From Stagonosporopsis chrysanthemi (lineage: Eukaryota > Ascomycota > Dothideomycetes > Pleosporales > Didymellaceae), in contig JAFISE010000017.1 in assembly GCA_022560025.1 (NCBI GenBank), positions 62,001-126,000 of the forward strand: 64,000 bases of DNA. The letters run 5' to 3'. A program made the position numbers and the translations under genes. Position 1 is the stretch's first letter, and every line of letters starts with the position of its first letter. Positions 20,416-30,700 of this stretch are shown here, piece by piece. The notes under the pieces are model-generated. The model saw only the letters and a list, made by a program, of their open reading frames with translations. It was not told where the DNA came from and ran no database searches.

Positions 20416-21415
20416 TTAAGCCAGCTTGCCGGGGACGAACGGCATCCCTCCACTGAGGCCGCCATCTACAGCCCACGCCTGGGCATTGACATAACTGCTC
20501 TCATCGCTCGCCAAAAACAACACTGCCCGCGCAATCTCGTCTGGCTGCCCACCCCTCCTTAGAGGATTCAGCTGCCCAATCTTCTTCTCACTCCCCCTCG
20601 CACGCGCCGCATCGTACGTAATCTTGGTCATGCCGGTCTCAATCAACCCCGGACACACAGCATTGCACCTAATCCCACTCCCCACCAGCTGATATGCACA
20701 CGTCTGCATCAGACTAACCACGGCAGCCTTGCTAGCGGAGTAGTCCGTTGGCCCCGCATTACTCTTCAGGCCAGCCACAGACGCAGTCCCAATGATACTG
20801 CCACCAGGATATGGCTTCTCCTTGCTCGTCCTGCGCATAGCAAGACTACCATGCTTTGCCGCCAAAAACACCGACAGCGCATTCGTCCGCATCATCTTCA
20901 TGAACCCGTCCGAGTCCTCCTCCCAAAACACCTTGCCGCTGCTGATCCCCGCATTGGCGAAGAAGACATCCAGCCGCCCGTACGCCGCCAGTGCGTCGGC
21001 GCACACGGCTTTCACTGCGGCTTCGTCCGCGGCGTCGAACTGCCGCGCGTGCACGTCAACGCCCGGGTACAGCGAGGCGAGCTCGCGCTTGTGCAGGTCC
21101 AGGTTCGAGGCGTCGTAGTCGCACAGGTAGAGGGCGCGGGCGCCGTGGCGTGCGAATTGGTGCGCGCTGGCGCGGCCGATGCCGATGAGTGAGTTGGCGC
21201 CCGTGACGATGATGACTTTGCCGTTTACGCGTCTGCAAAGGTGTTAGCAGTGTGGGAGGAGCGGTTGGGGAGGATGAGGAGACGTACTTGTCGCCCAGAT
21301 CGCCGGCTATGGTACGCACGCCCGGCTTGCCCTCGAAGGTTGGCGGTTCGGGAAGAGGCTCCGAGAGCTCTTTGCTGAGCGCTGCGAGCTTGACTTTGGG
21401 GGCTTCTGTGGGCAT
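20416..21415 (-). CDS. short-chain dehydrogenase/reductase
   Basis: Exons 21288-21415 and 20416-21232 (55-nt intron with CTAAC branch) give 314 aa. The junction yields GDKRVNGKVIIVTGANSLIGIG. The Rossmann glycine motif is spaced GX5GXG rather than the textbook GX3GXG, a form seen in some fungal SDRs. N136-A-G (FANAG), catalytic S194, Y207 and K211 (TDYSASK), and the PG motif (CNAVCPGLIETGMT) are all present, so the enzyme should be active with NAD(P)H. The C terminus AWAVDGGLSGGMPF is typical. Substrate unknown. The first 43 residues (Glu/Pro-rich) precede the fold. An upstream ATG in frame (21493) would add 26 residues; 21415 is preferred. Confidence 0.9.
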
Positions 21416-22117
21416 TGTGAAGGGAGAAGTTTCAGGTGTCAACGTCGATGGGAGTTGGGAAGTTTGTGTCAGGTCTGTGCAATGAAACGACAAGCTGAGC
21501 GAGTGCTACGGCAGTCGAATTGCGGAGTTGACGGAGATTCTCAAAGCTGGGGAAGATGCCTCGGCTCACCGTGGTGGGGCGGGTGGCCGGGTCGATTGGA
21601 CAGATTAACTTTCACTCCACGAGGTGCCGGGATCAACAGCTCTAAAAGTTACTCTTTTGGGAAGGTTGAACTTTCGTCTTAGTGCAATGTTGCGCAACAA
21701 GTTGTAGTGTTCAGGTCAGAGCGATGGAAGTAAGAAAGCAAAGCTTGGCATGAGCTGTCCGCGACACCTTACTGCCAATTTGCTCGACAGAAATAGTCTT
21801 TAGGCCTCAGCAGCTCGTTGGCATATAAAAGTGTTCGGACTAATTTACAAATGAGCTATATCCTACTCTAAACCTTCCTGGGTACCTTCATTCCCGCTTT
21901 GAGGTGTGGATCGTCTCGATATGCGTTCGTCTTTAGCGCCTATCGTTACATTTCGGTAAATCGAATGTCGCTCATGTGGACAGTGTACTCCGCGAAGCTG
22001 AGCAAGATCAACAAGGTGAGCCTTGTCCCAGTTACTGTGTCGCCATTCCACTTACGAGTAAGGCATTGTAGACGCCATCTGTTGTCTTGATTGACCGCAG
22101 AACCACCAGCGTTTTGT
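21416..22117. other. SDR promoter region and Sen54 3' flank
   Basis: No supported coding frame, RNA or repeat seen. The SDR promoter must lie at its left side on the minus strand. Confidence 0.5.
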
Positions 22118-23433
22118 TCACCGTCCCCTGCCCCTGCCTCTGCCCCTGCCGCGACCTCTACCACCTCCTCTCCCACCCTTGCCTCTTTGGCCGGTCCCCG
22201 CTCGCTCAAAGATCTTAACCTCATCAAACGGCGCGTCAGCAACGCGGAGATAGCTGGGTATACCGTTATCAACAACCGCTAGGATCACATTCCTGCTACC
22301 GTGTTTCAACTTTTGAAAAGATTGTGCGCCAGCCTTTGGCCTGTCTTCTGGCACTTGTGCGAACAGATCGTTCAGCTGTGCGCCTGTGGGAATGGGTGTT
22401 TCGCGCGCGTTGATGACGCAGATGCGGAAGTCAGGTGTGCCTCGTTGGGTCTTGCGGAAGCCTGACGTGGTCCTGTAGACATCGAAGTGTACGCGGAAAG
22501 GGTTTTCGGCGGCAGTAGGAAGGGTGAACGATGGTGGTTCTGTGCGGTTGTGTGTGGGGATGATTTGCATGAGACGGAAAACATCGCTGTAGCTTCGATA
22601 GAGCCCAGGCTTGATGAGTGGTCCGAAAGCGAGGTTCGCCGGTGCGGTTGTGTAGGTCGGCTGACTTATGCGACGCCAGATCTCAGAGAAGAAGCGGGTG
22701 AAGAAGCTTCGTCTTGACTGCCCGTCCAGAGAATTAGGGTCTCTTAAGATCAGGTCTCCCCGATCATCGTCCCATGTCCCTGTACGGAAGAGAACGTATC
22801 CAGACCTCTTCAGACCTGCGTATACGTTGTACATCTCCAGTGTCAGCTTTCCACCAACGCCCTCCTCATATCCAATGAATGCAGCATAAGCTGCTTGCAA
22901 GCTCATTGGCGCGCCGTCTTCGGTCTTGTAGTTTTGCTCGTCGCCTGCTTCCTTCTTCACAGGCCATCTGCAATCCAAACTACCTCTCTCGATCATGAAA
23001 AGAGCTTCCTCTGGCAGCAGCCATTCCTTTCCGCCCTTCGAACGTCCTATAGTCTGGAAATGCTGCGATTTGACTTTGTCTACACGAACAGTGTTTGTCT
23101 CTGGGTGGTATTGCGCCAGGATATGGTTCTTGTGAGTGTGTGTGCGCTGCCACGACAATACACCGTGCATGGCTCGTCGCGAAGCTTCGAGGGTGTCGAG
23201 CTGCAGGTTCGTCGAGTGCGATTCAAAGTCCTTCTCGCCACGCTTTGGTAAAGTCAGGTGCGCTACATCGTGGCTGCCTCTGCACGACAATGTCAGCTAT
23301 GGAGCGTACGAGGAGCAGTGTGGGCGCACATTAGCTTGTCGAGGAAGCGGAAGTCCTGCGTTTCTTCTGTAGGGTCATTGTCCGCTCCATCTTGCGTCCC
23401 CAAGTGTGAGACATCTTCGTCCGCGTCGGCCAT
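22118..23433 (-). CDS. SEN54: tRNA-splicing endonuclease subunit Sen54
   Basis: Exons 23330-23433 and 22118-23279 (50-nt intron) give 421 aa. The join reads ETQDFRFLDKLIGSHDVAHL, then LPKRGEKDFESH, the Sen54 N-terminal signature. YHPETNTVRVDKVKSQHFQTIG and KEWLLPEEALFMIERGSLDCRW follow, as in the Sen54 N domain (PF12928). Sen54 is a structural subunit of the Sen2-Sen34-Sen15-Sen54 complex that excises tRNA introns. The C-terminal part carries GYVLFRTGTWDD and PFDEVKIFER and ends in a (GR)n tail (about 12 Gly-Arg units), a possible RNA-binding RGG-like extension. This is notable next to the intron-bearing tRNA-like locus elsewhere in the window, though the link is coincidental. Confidence 0.9.
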
Positions 23434-24025
23434 GGTGATTGTGAGTTGTGTCCCTGGCACAGAGAATGAAGATCACGAACTTTGGAGCTATGACTCGTGT
23501 AGGGCTGATTCACTATCGATAAGAGCCTTGCCAACTATGTCCATGCAGACTATCTTGTGAGACAACAAGCGAAGGAACGGCAAGGGGACTTGGTTGTGTA
23601 TTTGTTGTTACTGGACTGTGGGTACTCTTCAAGGTAGGGTACAGTAGCGGATGGCAACGCACGCTCACTGCACCAGTCGAGGTATCCGACCATTCCTCCA
23701 CTCGTTCACACAGCTTGTCGACGCAAGTTAGAAAGTGCGTTACAAATTGCAACTCAAGACTGGTAGGGAGAAGCTCGTTTCGTTTGAGCGATCGTTTTTG
23801 GGAACAATTGATCCCTAAGTTGGCTGCAGCTCGCTATTGCTATTTGCGCAGACAATGTAGTGCTTACTACTCCCTATACTTGAGGCTCTTACTGTGTAGA
23901 GTTGTTTTTGTAGCACGTAAGTTTGATCGGTCATAGGCCGAGCTCCGGCGCAGAGCAGATAGCCTCGCATCAGCACTTTGTGAACATTTGAGCCCGCAAC
24001 AGACGCGGAGTTGAACTCCACCGGT

Positions 24026-24142
24026 TTATCTGGTTAAATACCACCGATAGATAAACAGAATGCCGCTGACGAATGCTCCAAACGTTTCCGTGTATGTCCC
24101 TTACCCTTGCCAGTGATCATTTGCCTTGCACTACAGTTATCT
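24026..24142. promoter_or_regulatory. cluster of three GATA-factor consensus sites
   Basis: TTATCT at 24026-24031, AGATAA at 24049-24054 and TTATCT at 24137-24142 all match WGATAR. The first two form an 8-bp inverted repeat (GTTTATCT / AGATAAAC). AreA/Nit2- or white-collar-type factors bind such sites; use here is inferred. Confidence 0.3.
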
Positions 24143-26212
24143 CGGCGAGCTTTCGTGGTGTCCTTGTTCTATGCATCGGACTGCACGGAACGGCTCGATC
24201 GGCAACTCTAAAAGAACGTCAACAGTAGATATTCTGCAGGACACCTTCGATCACTCCAGATGTGTCTCCCAGCGATCGAAAACACGCTTCATCCGTATCC
24301 AGAGCGTTCGTCGGGTAAATCGCGATGCAGCTGTCGTCCAGCAAAAAGCGAAAAGATCACCTTTCAACCTTCATTTGACCACCAGGGAGCATCGGGCGGC
24401 TTCAAACAGCCCGACCTGAACGACCCAATAGCAGATGATGGACTATGGGCAATACTGGCGGATAATAGGCATACGGCGCGAAAGAGCAGGATGAAATAAC
24501 CAAAAAGACTAGTATTGCCGCACTGAAGCCTGACAACCCATTCATCATTCTCAGTCACAAAGTCATCTTTGACAGGAGAGTAGATACACTATTGCGAAAA
24601 AGAGGTACAGTGGCATCGAAGGGTCTGGGTTAGGTTTTGGTAGTGGTGTGCAAGAGATCTGGTTGTGGTGTTCGGTGAGACGGGCAGCCAAGAGTGGCTT
24701 GTTGTTGTGCCACTCCTCAGCCACCGCTATCATGCGCATTGTCAAAGAAGTTTCACATCAACGTGAGGAAGCGAAAACTCGGCAATAGAACGCGCACACC
24801 TTGAAGGGCTTTGCCATGTCGTCGAGGGCCCACCTTGTTCAGTCCATCACATTGATGGCTCACGACGATTCTAGTTCACTGCTGTCTCTTGTTCATAGCG
24901 ACATCAATGTCAATTGCCAGAGCGCCCCCTCCCTCACCGAATTGCGCGGTGGCAATGACAACGCGCAACCATCATTTACCCTCAAAATGAAACCGCGTCA
25001 CTGCAGTTACTGAAAATAGATATGTCATTCCTTTCTTTCACCGTCGACGTAAGGTCTGAAATTCGGTCCATCGCATGAGGCGCCACTCTCAGACGAGGCG
25101 ACGTCCGACCCCACACTATAGATGAGGCCGCGTAGAGCAGCCAGCATCCAAAATGAAACTGACCAATGTCATGAGCTCGGATCGAGTCAGCACGGTGGGC
25201 AAAGACAGGGCGGGAAACATCAAGCAATCGCAATTGTGGGGGGCCAAGACCTTGGCACTTTTCATGTTGCAATGTGCTATCCACATCTCCATCTCCTGAG
25301 CCATTTGTTGTACATACGACTAAATGTCTTACCACTGTGGTGGATACAGTGCTTTGACCTTGCGGCGGCCTCGGGTTGTCCATGCATTGTTTATCACTGT
25401 TCGGAATAAGGCTGGCCGCATACAATGCGTCGAAAACAAGCGTTCGACTTGGCTATCTTTGCCCGCTGAAGCATCAGCCCCGTTGCTAACGGACCATAAC
25501 GATGCTGATCCCAATCCAATGAACATACCTTGTCCATTGAATGAATCGATCCTGCAATAGTTTCCTCCACCACTCATAGACCCTGCCATATGGTCTCACC
25601 CTCCTCGGGAAGCTGATCCGAAGACTTGAGGAATTGGGAGGGTAGGTCCTTCGAACGATTATGCTCATGCTGTCTGTTATGCCGTGTGTTCATGCAAGAA
25701 GTCAATTCCAGATTATTCACCAATCCGAAGGGTTGTTCGCGGGCATGAAGATTGGTTGACAGATGTCGACCCAGAATCAGGTTGGTGATAGCGTCCAGCA
25801 AGGTTTGACATTTTGCCTGCCAGCCTGAACGACCGACCGACACTGCCCTTTTGCTGGAGCAAAAAACGGGGCGGCAGTCCGAAACAAACCGCTGACTGGC
25901 GTCATCCTCGATTCGAACCCTCTGGTAGCAGTTGCCGATTCTCTAGCCTAGGGCTACCCCAGCGTATCTGGTTTCGAAAGAAATGAGCACGGTTTCGCGC
26001 CAAATATCCTCCGACGACAGCACGATCACCGCCCACCTTTCCTATCCTGGGTGCGGCAGACAGTTTCAGATCGATCTTGGCACGGCGGAAGCGCTAAGGA
26101 GTCCAATGCTCACTCTATCTGTGGCCCAAGCTTACGTGCTGGTTCCTGAGTGTTGGCCTTGACAGTCTTCGAGAAGTCCAAGATACGGATCCACCATGAT
26201 GGGCTGCGTGAG

Positions 26213-26218
26213 TATAAG
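26213..26218 (+). promoter_or_regulatory. TATA-like element of the pectate lyase gene
   Basis: TATAAG in GAGTATAAGATGG, about 180 bp upstream of the ATG. The CT-rich stretch after it fits a fungal transcription start and leader. Confidence 0.45.
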
Positions 26219-26399
26219 ATGGGACCGCAACCGCACCCATCAGTTTCTGCACTCATCATCGAGCCATCAACAGTCTCTTCAACTTCACAGCCTCTTCACT
26301 TCTTTCTTTACAGTTGCTTGACGCACACTTTCGTTACCAACCACCACAGTCTTTTGAATCTTTCGATTTTCATCACCTCTCAACTCAACCAACATCAAA

Positions 26400-27311
26400 A
26401 TGAAGGCTTCCGTCGCTGCTTCCATCCTGGCTTTCGCCGCCATGGCTACCGCCAGCCCTTCCTACAAGGCTCCCCTCAGCTTCTCCAGCTTGACCAAGCG
26501 CGCCAGCCTCCCCATCCCCGCTAGCAAGGGCACCGAGACCTTCACTGCTACCAAGGAGATCACCGGCACCTTCGACGGTGGCCTCAAGACTTACGGCCGT
26601 GGTGTTAGCTGCACCGGTCAGTCTGAGGGCGGTGACTCCGACGCAGTCTTCAGCCTCGCTGACGGTGGTAAGTGGCAGACCCCCCCCCCCCCCCCTCCTC
26701 AAAAAAAAGAAAACACCCAACACCACCACCACACCTTTGAAACACAACTGACGAATCGAAGCTACGCTCAAGAACGTTATTATCGGAGAAGATCAGATCG
26801 AGGGTATTCACTGCCAGGGTTCCTGCACGATCGAGAACGTCTGGTGGGCCGCAGTCTGTGAGGGTAAGCAGCACCACCATCACCACCATCTTCACACGCT
26901 AACAATCTCATAGACGCTCTCACCCTGAAGAAGGATGGCGACGCTACCATCACCGGCGGTGGTGCTACCGGCGCTGAGGACAAGGTCATCCAGCACAACG
27001 GCGCTGGAACCGTCACCATCGACGGCTTCCAGGTCGCTGACTTCGGCAAGCTCTACCGCTCCTGCGGCAACTGCAAGCAGAGCGCCGAGCGCCACGTTGT
27101 CATCAAGAACGTTAAGGCCAACAGCGGCAAGCTCCTTGTTGGCATCAACCCCAACTTCGGCGACACCGCCACCATCGACAGCGCCACCTGCGCTACCGGC
27201 GTCAAGGAGATCTGCGAGGAGTTCGAAGGCGTCAAGTCCGGCAGCGAGCCCAAGTCCGTTTCCACCGGTCCCTCCGACACTTGCAAGTTCTCTACCCTCG
27301 CTGCTTGCTAA
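26400..27311 (+). CDS. secreted pectate lyase, PL3 family
   Basis: Exons 26400-26667, 26762-26863 and 26914-27311 (introns 94 and 50 nt) give 255 aa, usual for PL3. The signal peptide is MKASVAASILAFAAMATAS, with a possible Kex2 site at KR (34-35). The catalytic-core pattern is present: TLKNVIIGEDQIEGIHCQG, CTIENVWWAAVCEDALTLK, a KVIQHNG segment and LYRSCGNC, with paired cysteines (GVSC, HCQGSC, VC, CGNC, CATG..C, DTCKF, AAC) for disulfides. PL3 enzymes cleave polygalacturonate by Ca2+-dependent beta-elimination in the parallel beta-helix cleft and soften plant cell walls. This is the clearest sign of a plant-associated lifestyle in the window. Intron 1 contains a 16-C run. It is convergent with the giant gene to its right. 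Confidence 0.94.
26680..26695. repeat. poly-C tract inside pectate lyase intron 1
   Basis: Sixteen consecutive C, followed by TCCTC and eight A. It is prone to sequencing error and slippage but lies in the intron, so the protein is unaffected. Confidence 0.85.
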
Positions 27312-27703
27312 GCGCTTCGCTGCGACGATTATCAAACAAATGGGCTTCCCGCTCATGGCCAGTAAAAGTTGGTGATTGGATCTCAGGGCGCAGGCGTCAT
27401 TCTTTTCTTGTAGAGACTTTGAAGTAGACTATGTATGAGTATCAGAAAACAATGGAACCTTTCTTCCATAAACCTTGATTGCATTGACGGTTTGAAGACT
27501 TTGACTACAATCAGTGGTGATTCTTCCTTGTATATCCTTGACTCTTGCGAACTTCTTTCAATCATACATGTCATGGTGTCAACTCCATCTCTCTTGTCGT
27601 CATCAATGATCAAAGAACAACAGGACTAGTAAAAGCAGGTCCTACCCCATTGCCCACCTTGCCTCTATCGAATGACCAACGATACCGGTGCACCAGCTCT
27701 CAC
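27312..27703. other. convergent intergenic, pectate lyase and giant gene 3' flanks
   Basis: These 392 bp hold the 3' untranslated regions of two genes pointing at each other. No coding frame is supported. Confidence 0.5.
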
Positions 27704-30700
27704 CTAAGTCTGAGTAGTCTCAGACTCGAAGTCGCACTCCTCGAGTCGTACACCACCCAGAAGTCTGCCCATATGTGTCTTCTCAACACCCTCACCTTCC
27801 TTCCGGATCTTCATGAGCAGAGCGCGCAGAAATTGCACCGGGGAGGTTTTCAGACCCCACTTTCCGTTGGGAGGATCGATGAAGCCGTCTGCAAACACTT
27901 GCTGTTCAGGATTCACTGTGCCTCGCAGAAGACCGAGGAAGTCGCAGACGGCTTCATACTCAGCGAATGACCGAAGGTAGAGGCTGCCAGCAAAGAGATT
28001 CAGCTGAAGAGTGAGCGACTGTGGTATGCTTCCCTTTTGGAAGTCCCGCCCGACGTTGAACAACTCTAGTTCGTCGAGTGGAGCAAAGCTGGGATTGAAG
28101 CGTGGTGCAAACAGGTGTAGCGTTACTTTAGTGTGCTTGACGATCTCAGAATACAACCGGTTGGCTTCGAAGGGGCTGATGATGATCAAGTGCTTGATCA
28201 TAGTAGGATGTGCCTTGTCCACAACTGAAAGGACCCATTGAACAGGCCTCTGGTAAGAGTCAGACACGAAGTCCGCCGCTTTAGATCCAGCAGGGATCTT
28301 GACCGTTCGCTTGAAATCATTAGTGACGAGGAGGTCTTCGGGAAGTTGAGCGAGTTTATAGTGTGCTCCTGCGCTAGTTAACCTAAGAGCTTGAAAGGCG
28401 GGCTCAAATGCTGTGGTTGTGACAATCAGTTCTCCAGTACACACCAAGTGCTGGAGGTTTGTCGAGATTTGGTGAGCTTCAGCAGCCATTTTGCACGGGC
28501 GCTCTATCTGACGTTCTTCTTCGATCTCGGGACTTAGCTCACGCTGCGTAAAGTTAGCTTAAGTTCAAAGCGTGGTACAAATAGAACTTACCTCTTGCTC
28601 CTCTTGTAAAGTAGCCGAATTGAAACCCATAGCTTGAAATTCCAGACAGCGTGAGTGGATTTGCTGAACGCTGGGATTGTCCAGATCCTGCAACATAGGA
28701 TGATCCATGCTTTCGACGGTAGGTGCATAACGTTCGCGAACACTCTGTGCTTCGTCTTCAAGGAACTTCTCAGCTTGGGCGACAGTTGTTGCCGCACCTT
28801 GTAGAAGATGTTTACGTGTTTCGTAGCGGTGGCCTTGAACAGCCCACAACGGCATACTCCTGGATAAGTCGAGCCATGTCTCGCCAATGCTCCAGCACAA
28901 CACGTTTGTTACTGTAATGGGTTCATCTAGCTTCTGCTTACTTCGCGCGCAGATCTTCGTACACATCTCTTCAGAAGCCAGAAAAACAACAGACTGGCCT
29001 TTGCCGAGCTTACGCATCCGCATACATGCTACGACGCTGTTAGTATACCGACTATGTTTCTATATTCCCCAAGACTTACCTTGAACTAGTCGATCTTTGG
29101 TTAAGTTCGCGCCTAATGTCACAGCGGCCCTGTAGTCACGTGGAAGCTTGAGATCGGTTCCACGGGTGTGTGCTTCGTCAAGATACACAAGGCATCGATC
29201 AAGCTGCTTCGCGAAAGGTGACGTCTGAAAAGGTTCAATGTGACCATGGAGGTCGAGTACTGAGAGCTCTTCGTCTTTGAAGAATACCACAGCTTCGGTC
29301 CGATCATCGTTGCGCATAGCGAGCCAACATTTAGCGACTTGAGTGTTGTCCATTTCCAGGATCTGTGCACCGACATCAAGGACAACACGTATCTCGGGCT
29401 GTAGGTTATTGATCAGTGTGAGCAGGTGCTCGGCATCGCTAGCGCCGGATCGTGTCGATAGCTTCTCCACAGATGTTTCTTCTTGCAAAAGATATCCAAG
29501 AACTAGGGCGTTCGTGTGGCTCTGACTGGGTAGATCTAGATGCTTGACAGCAAGGGGAAGTACATGAAGAGTGTCGTTTGTGCCACTAAATCCGGTGGTT
29601 GAGTGGGTCTTGACTGCCCCAAGATCCCATCCCGAGCCAGATAGCTTTGACGGGAACTCTTTCATAGCCTTTGGAAAAACTAGGAATGCGAGATAGTAAT
29701 TAATCGCACATCGGGAGTATCGTAAGTGCGGAAAGACCTGCTCAATGCACAACACGCGGTCCTTGATGCTGACTCCAGAGAGCTGTCGAAATGCAACAGG
29801 CAGTTCATGACTTGCAGTGCGTACCCACTCATCGTAGTGAATCTCAGCTTGATCAGATCTTAACAAGTGGCTGAAGGCGTCAAAGAGTTCCTCATCTTGA
29901 AGTCCGCCGTAGTAATAGCTCAGTGAGGTGAGCAGAATGACAACGTCCGGATGGGAAAATTCGGATCGAGGCGAAGGAGAGTCCTTGGCTTTGTAAGGAA
30001 CAGCAAGCGGTGTCTGTGGAACTCGCATTGGGTCTAGTCCGTAGTTCACACGCCAGCGTTTCTGTGAAAGTGTGAAACGGAGAACTCCACCAGCAATGAG
30101 GCCTCGGAGAAGGAGTAATGGCTCTTCAGTGGAGTCTGTCCAGAATCGGCTTTTCTCCACGGCATGAATTTGCTCAGCGGACAGATTGGTAATCGAGATG
30201 TACTGCTTGATAGCCTCTTGGACGCTTTTCGGCTGATTGCAGATGGGGAGACCCGTAAGGCCGTTCTTGATGATGTGCTCCACGAGCAGAGCAAGAAGCA
30301 ATTCAGCGCCATCTTCGCTCAAAATTCGAACTCGAGGATATCTGCTGTCGGCATCATGCTGGACTTCGATGGAGCGCGGCAGCGCAGCGATGGCATGAGC
30401 AGCGAGTTTTGGGATCAAAGCCAGAACCTCTTGAATCAGCAGCCAACGATCTGGAGCAAATCCAATAGACCGCTGTGCTCCCATAGTGTATATCAGCTCG
30501 AACTTTACACTGAAGTTCTCATCGCTCTCGTCGACAATGTCGCGGGAGACGGTCTCGAACCATTGCTCAGTATCGAGAAGCAATCGACCTACACCATGTT
30601 TCTCTGTAATAAGACATTCGATCCCCATCAATTTGAATGACAAGATGTGCTCTGGTTGTACCAAGAGCACTCCTCGACGGGTCACACAATCTTGATACAT

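Larger units (their letters stand above)
23434..26399. other. 3 kb intergenic region upstream of Sen54 (-) and pectate lyase (+)
   Basis: Many short frames overlap, none with family resemblance. It holds the promoters of both flanking genes, a small cluster of GATA-type sites near 24026-24142, and a TATA element before the pectate lyase. An isolated B-box-like GGTTCGAAT on the minus strand near 25911 lacks the rest of a tRNA. Confidence 0.5.

Noticed and set aside
25895..25975. Possible tRNA on the minus strand (GGTTCGAAT B-box-like)
   Set aside because: The sequence either side of the T-loop does not form a five-base-pair stem, no matching acceptor 5' half exists and no credible anticodon arm can be drawn.
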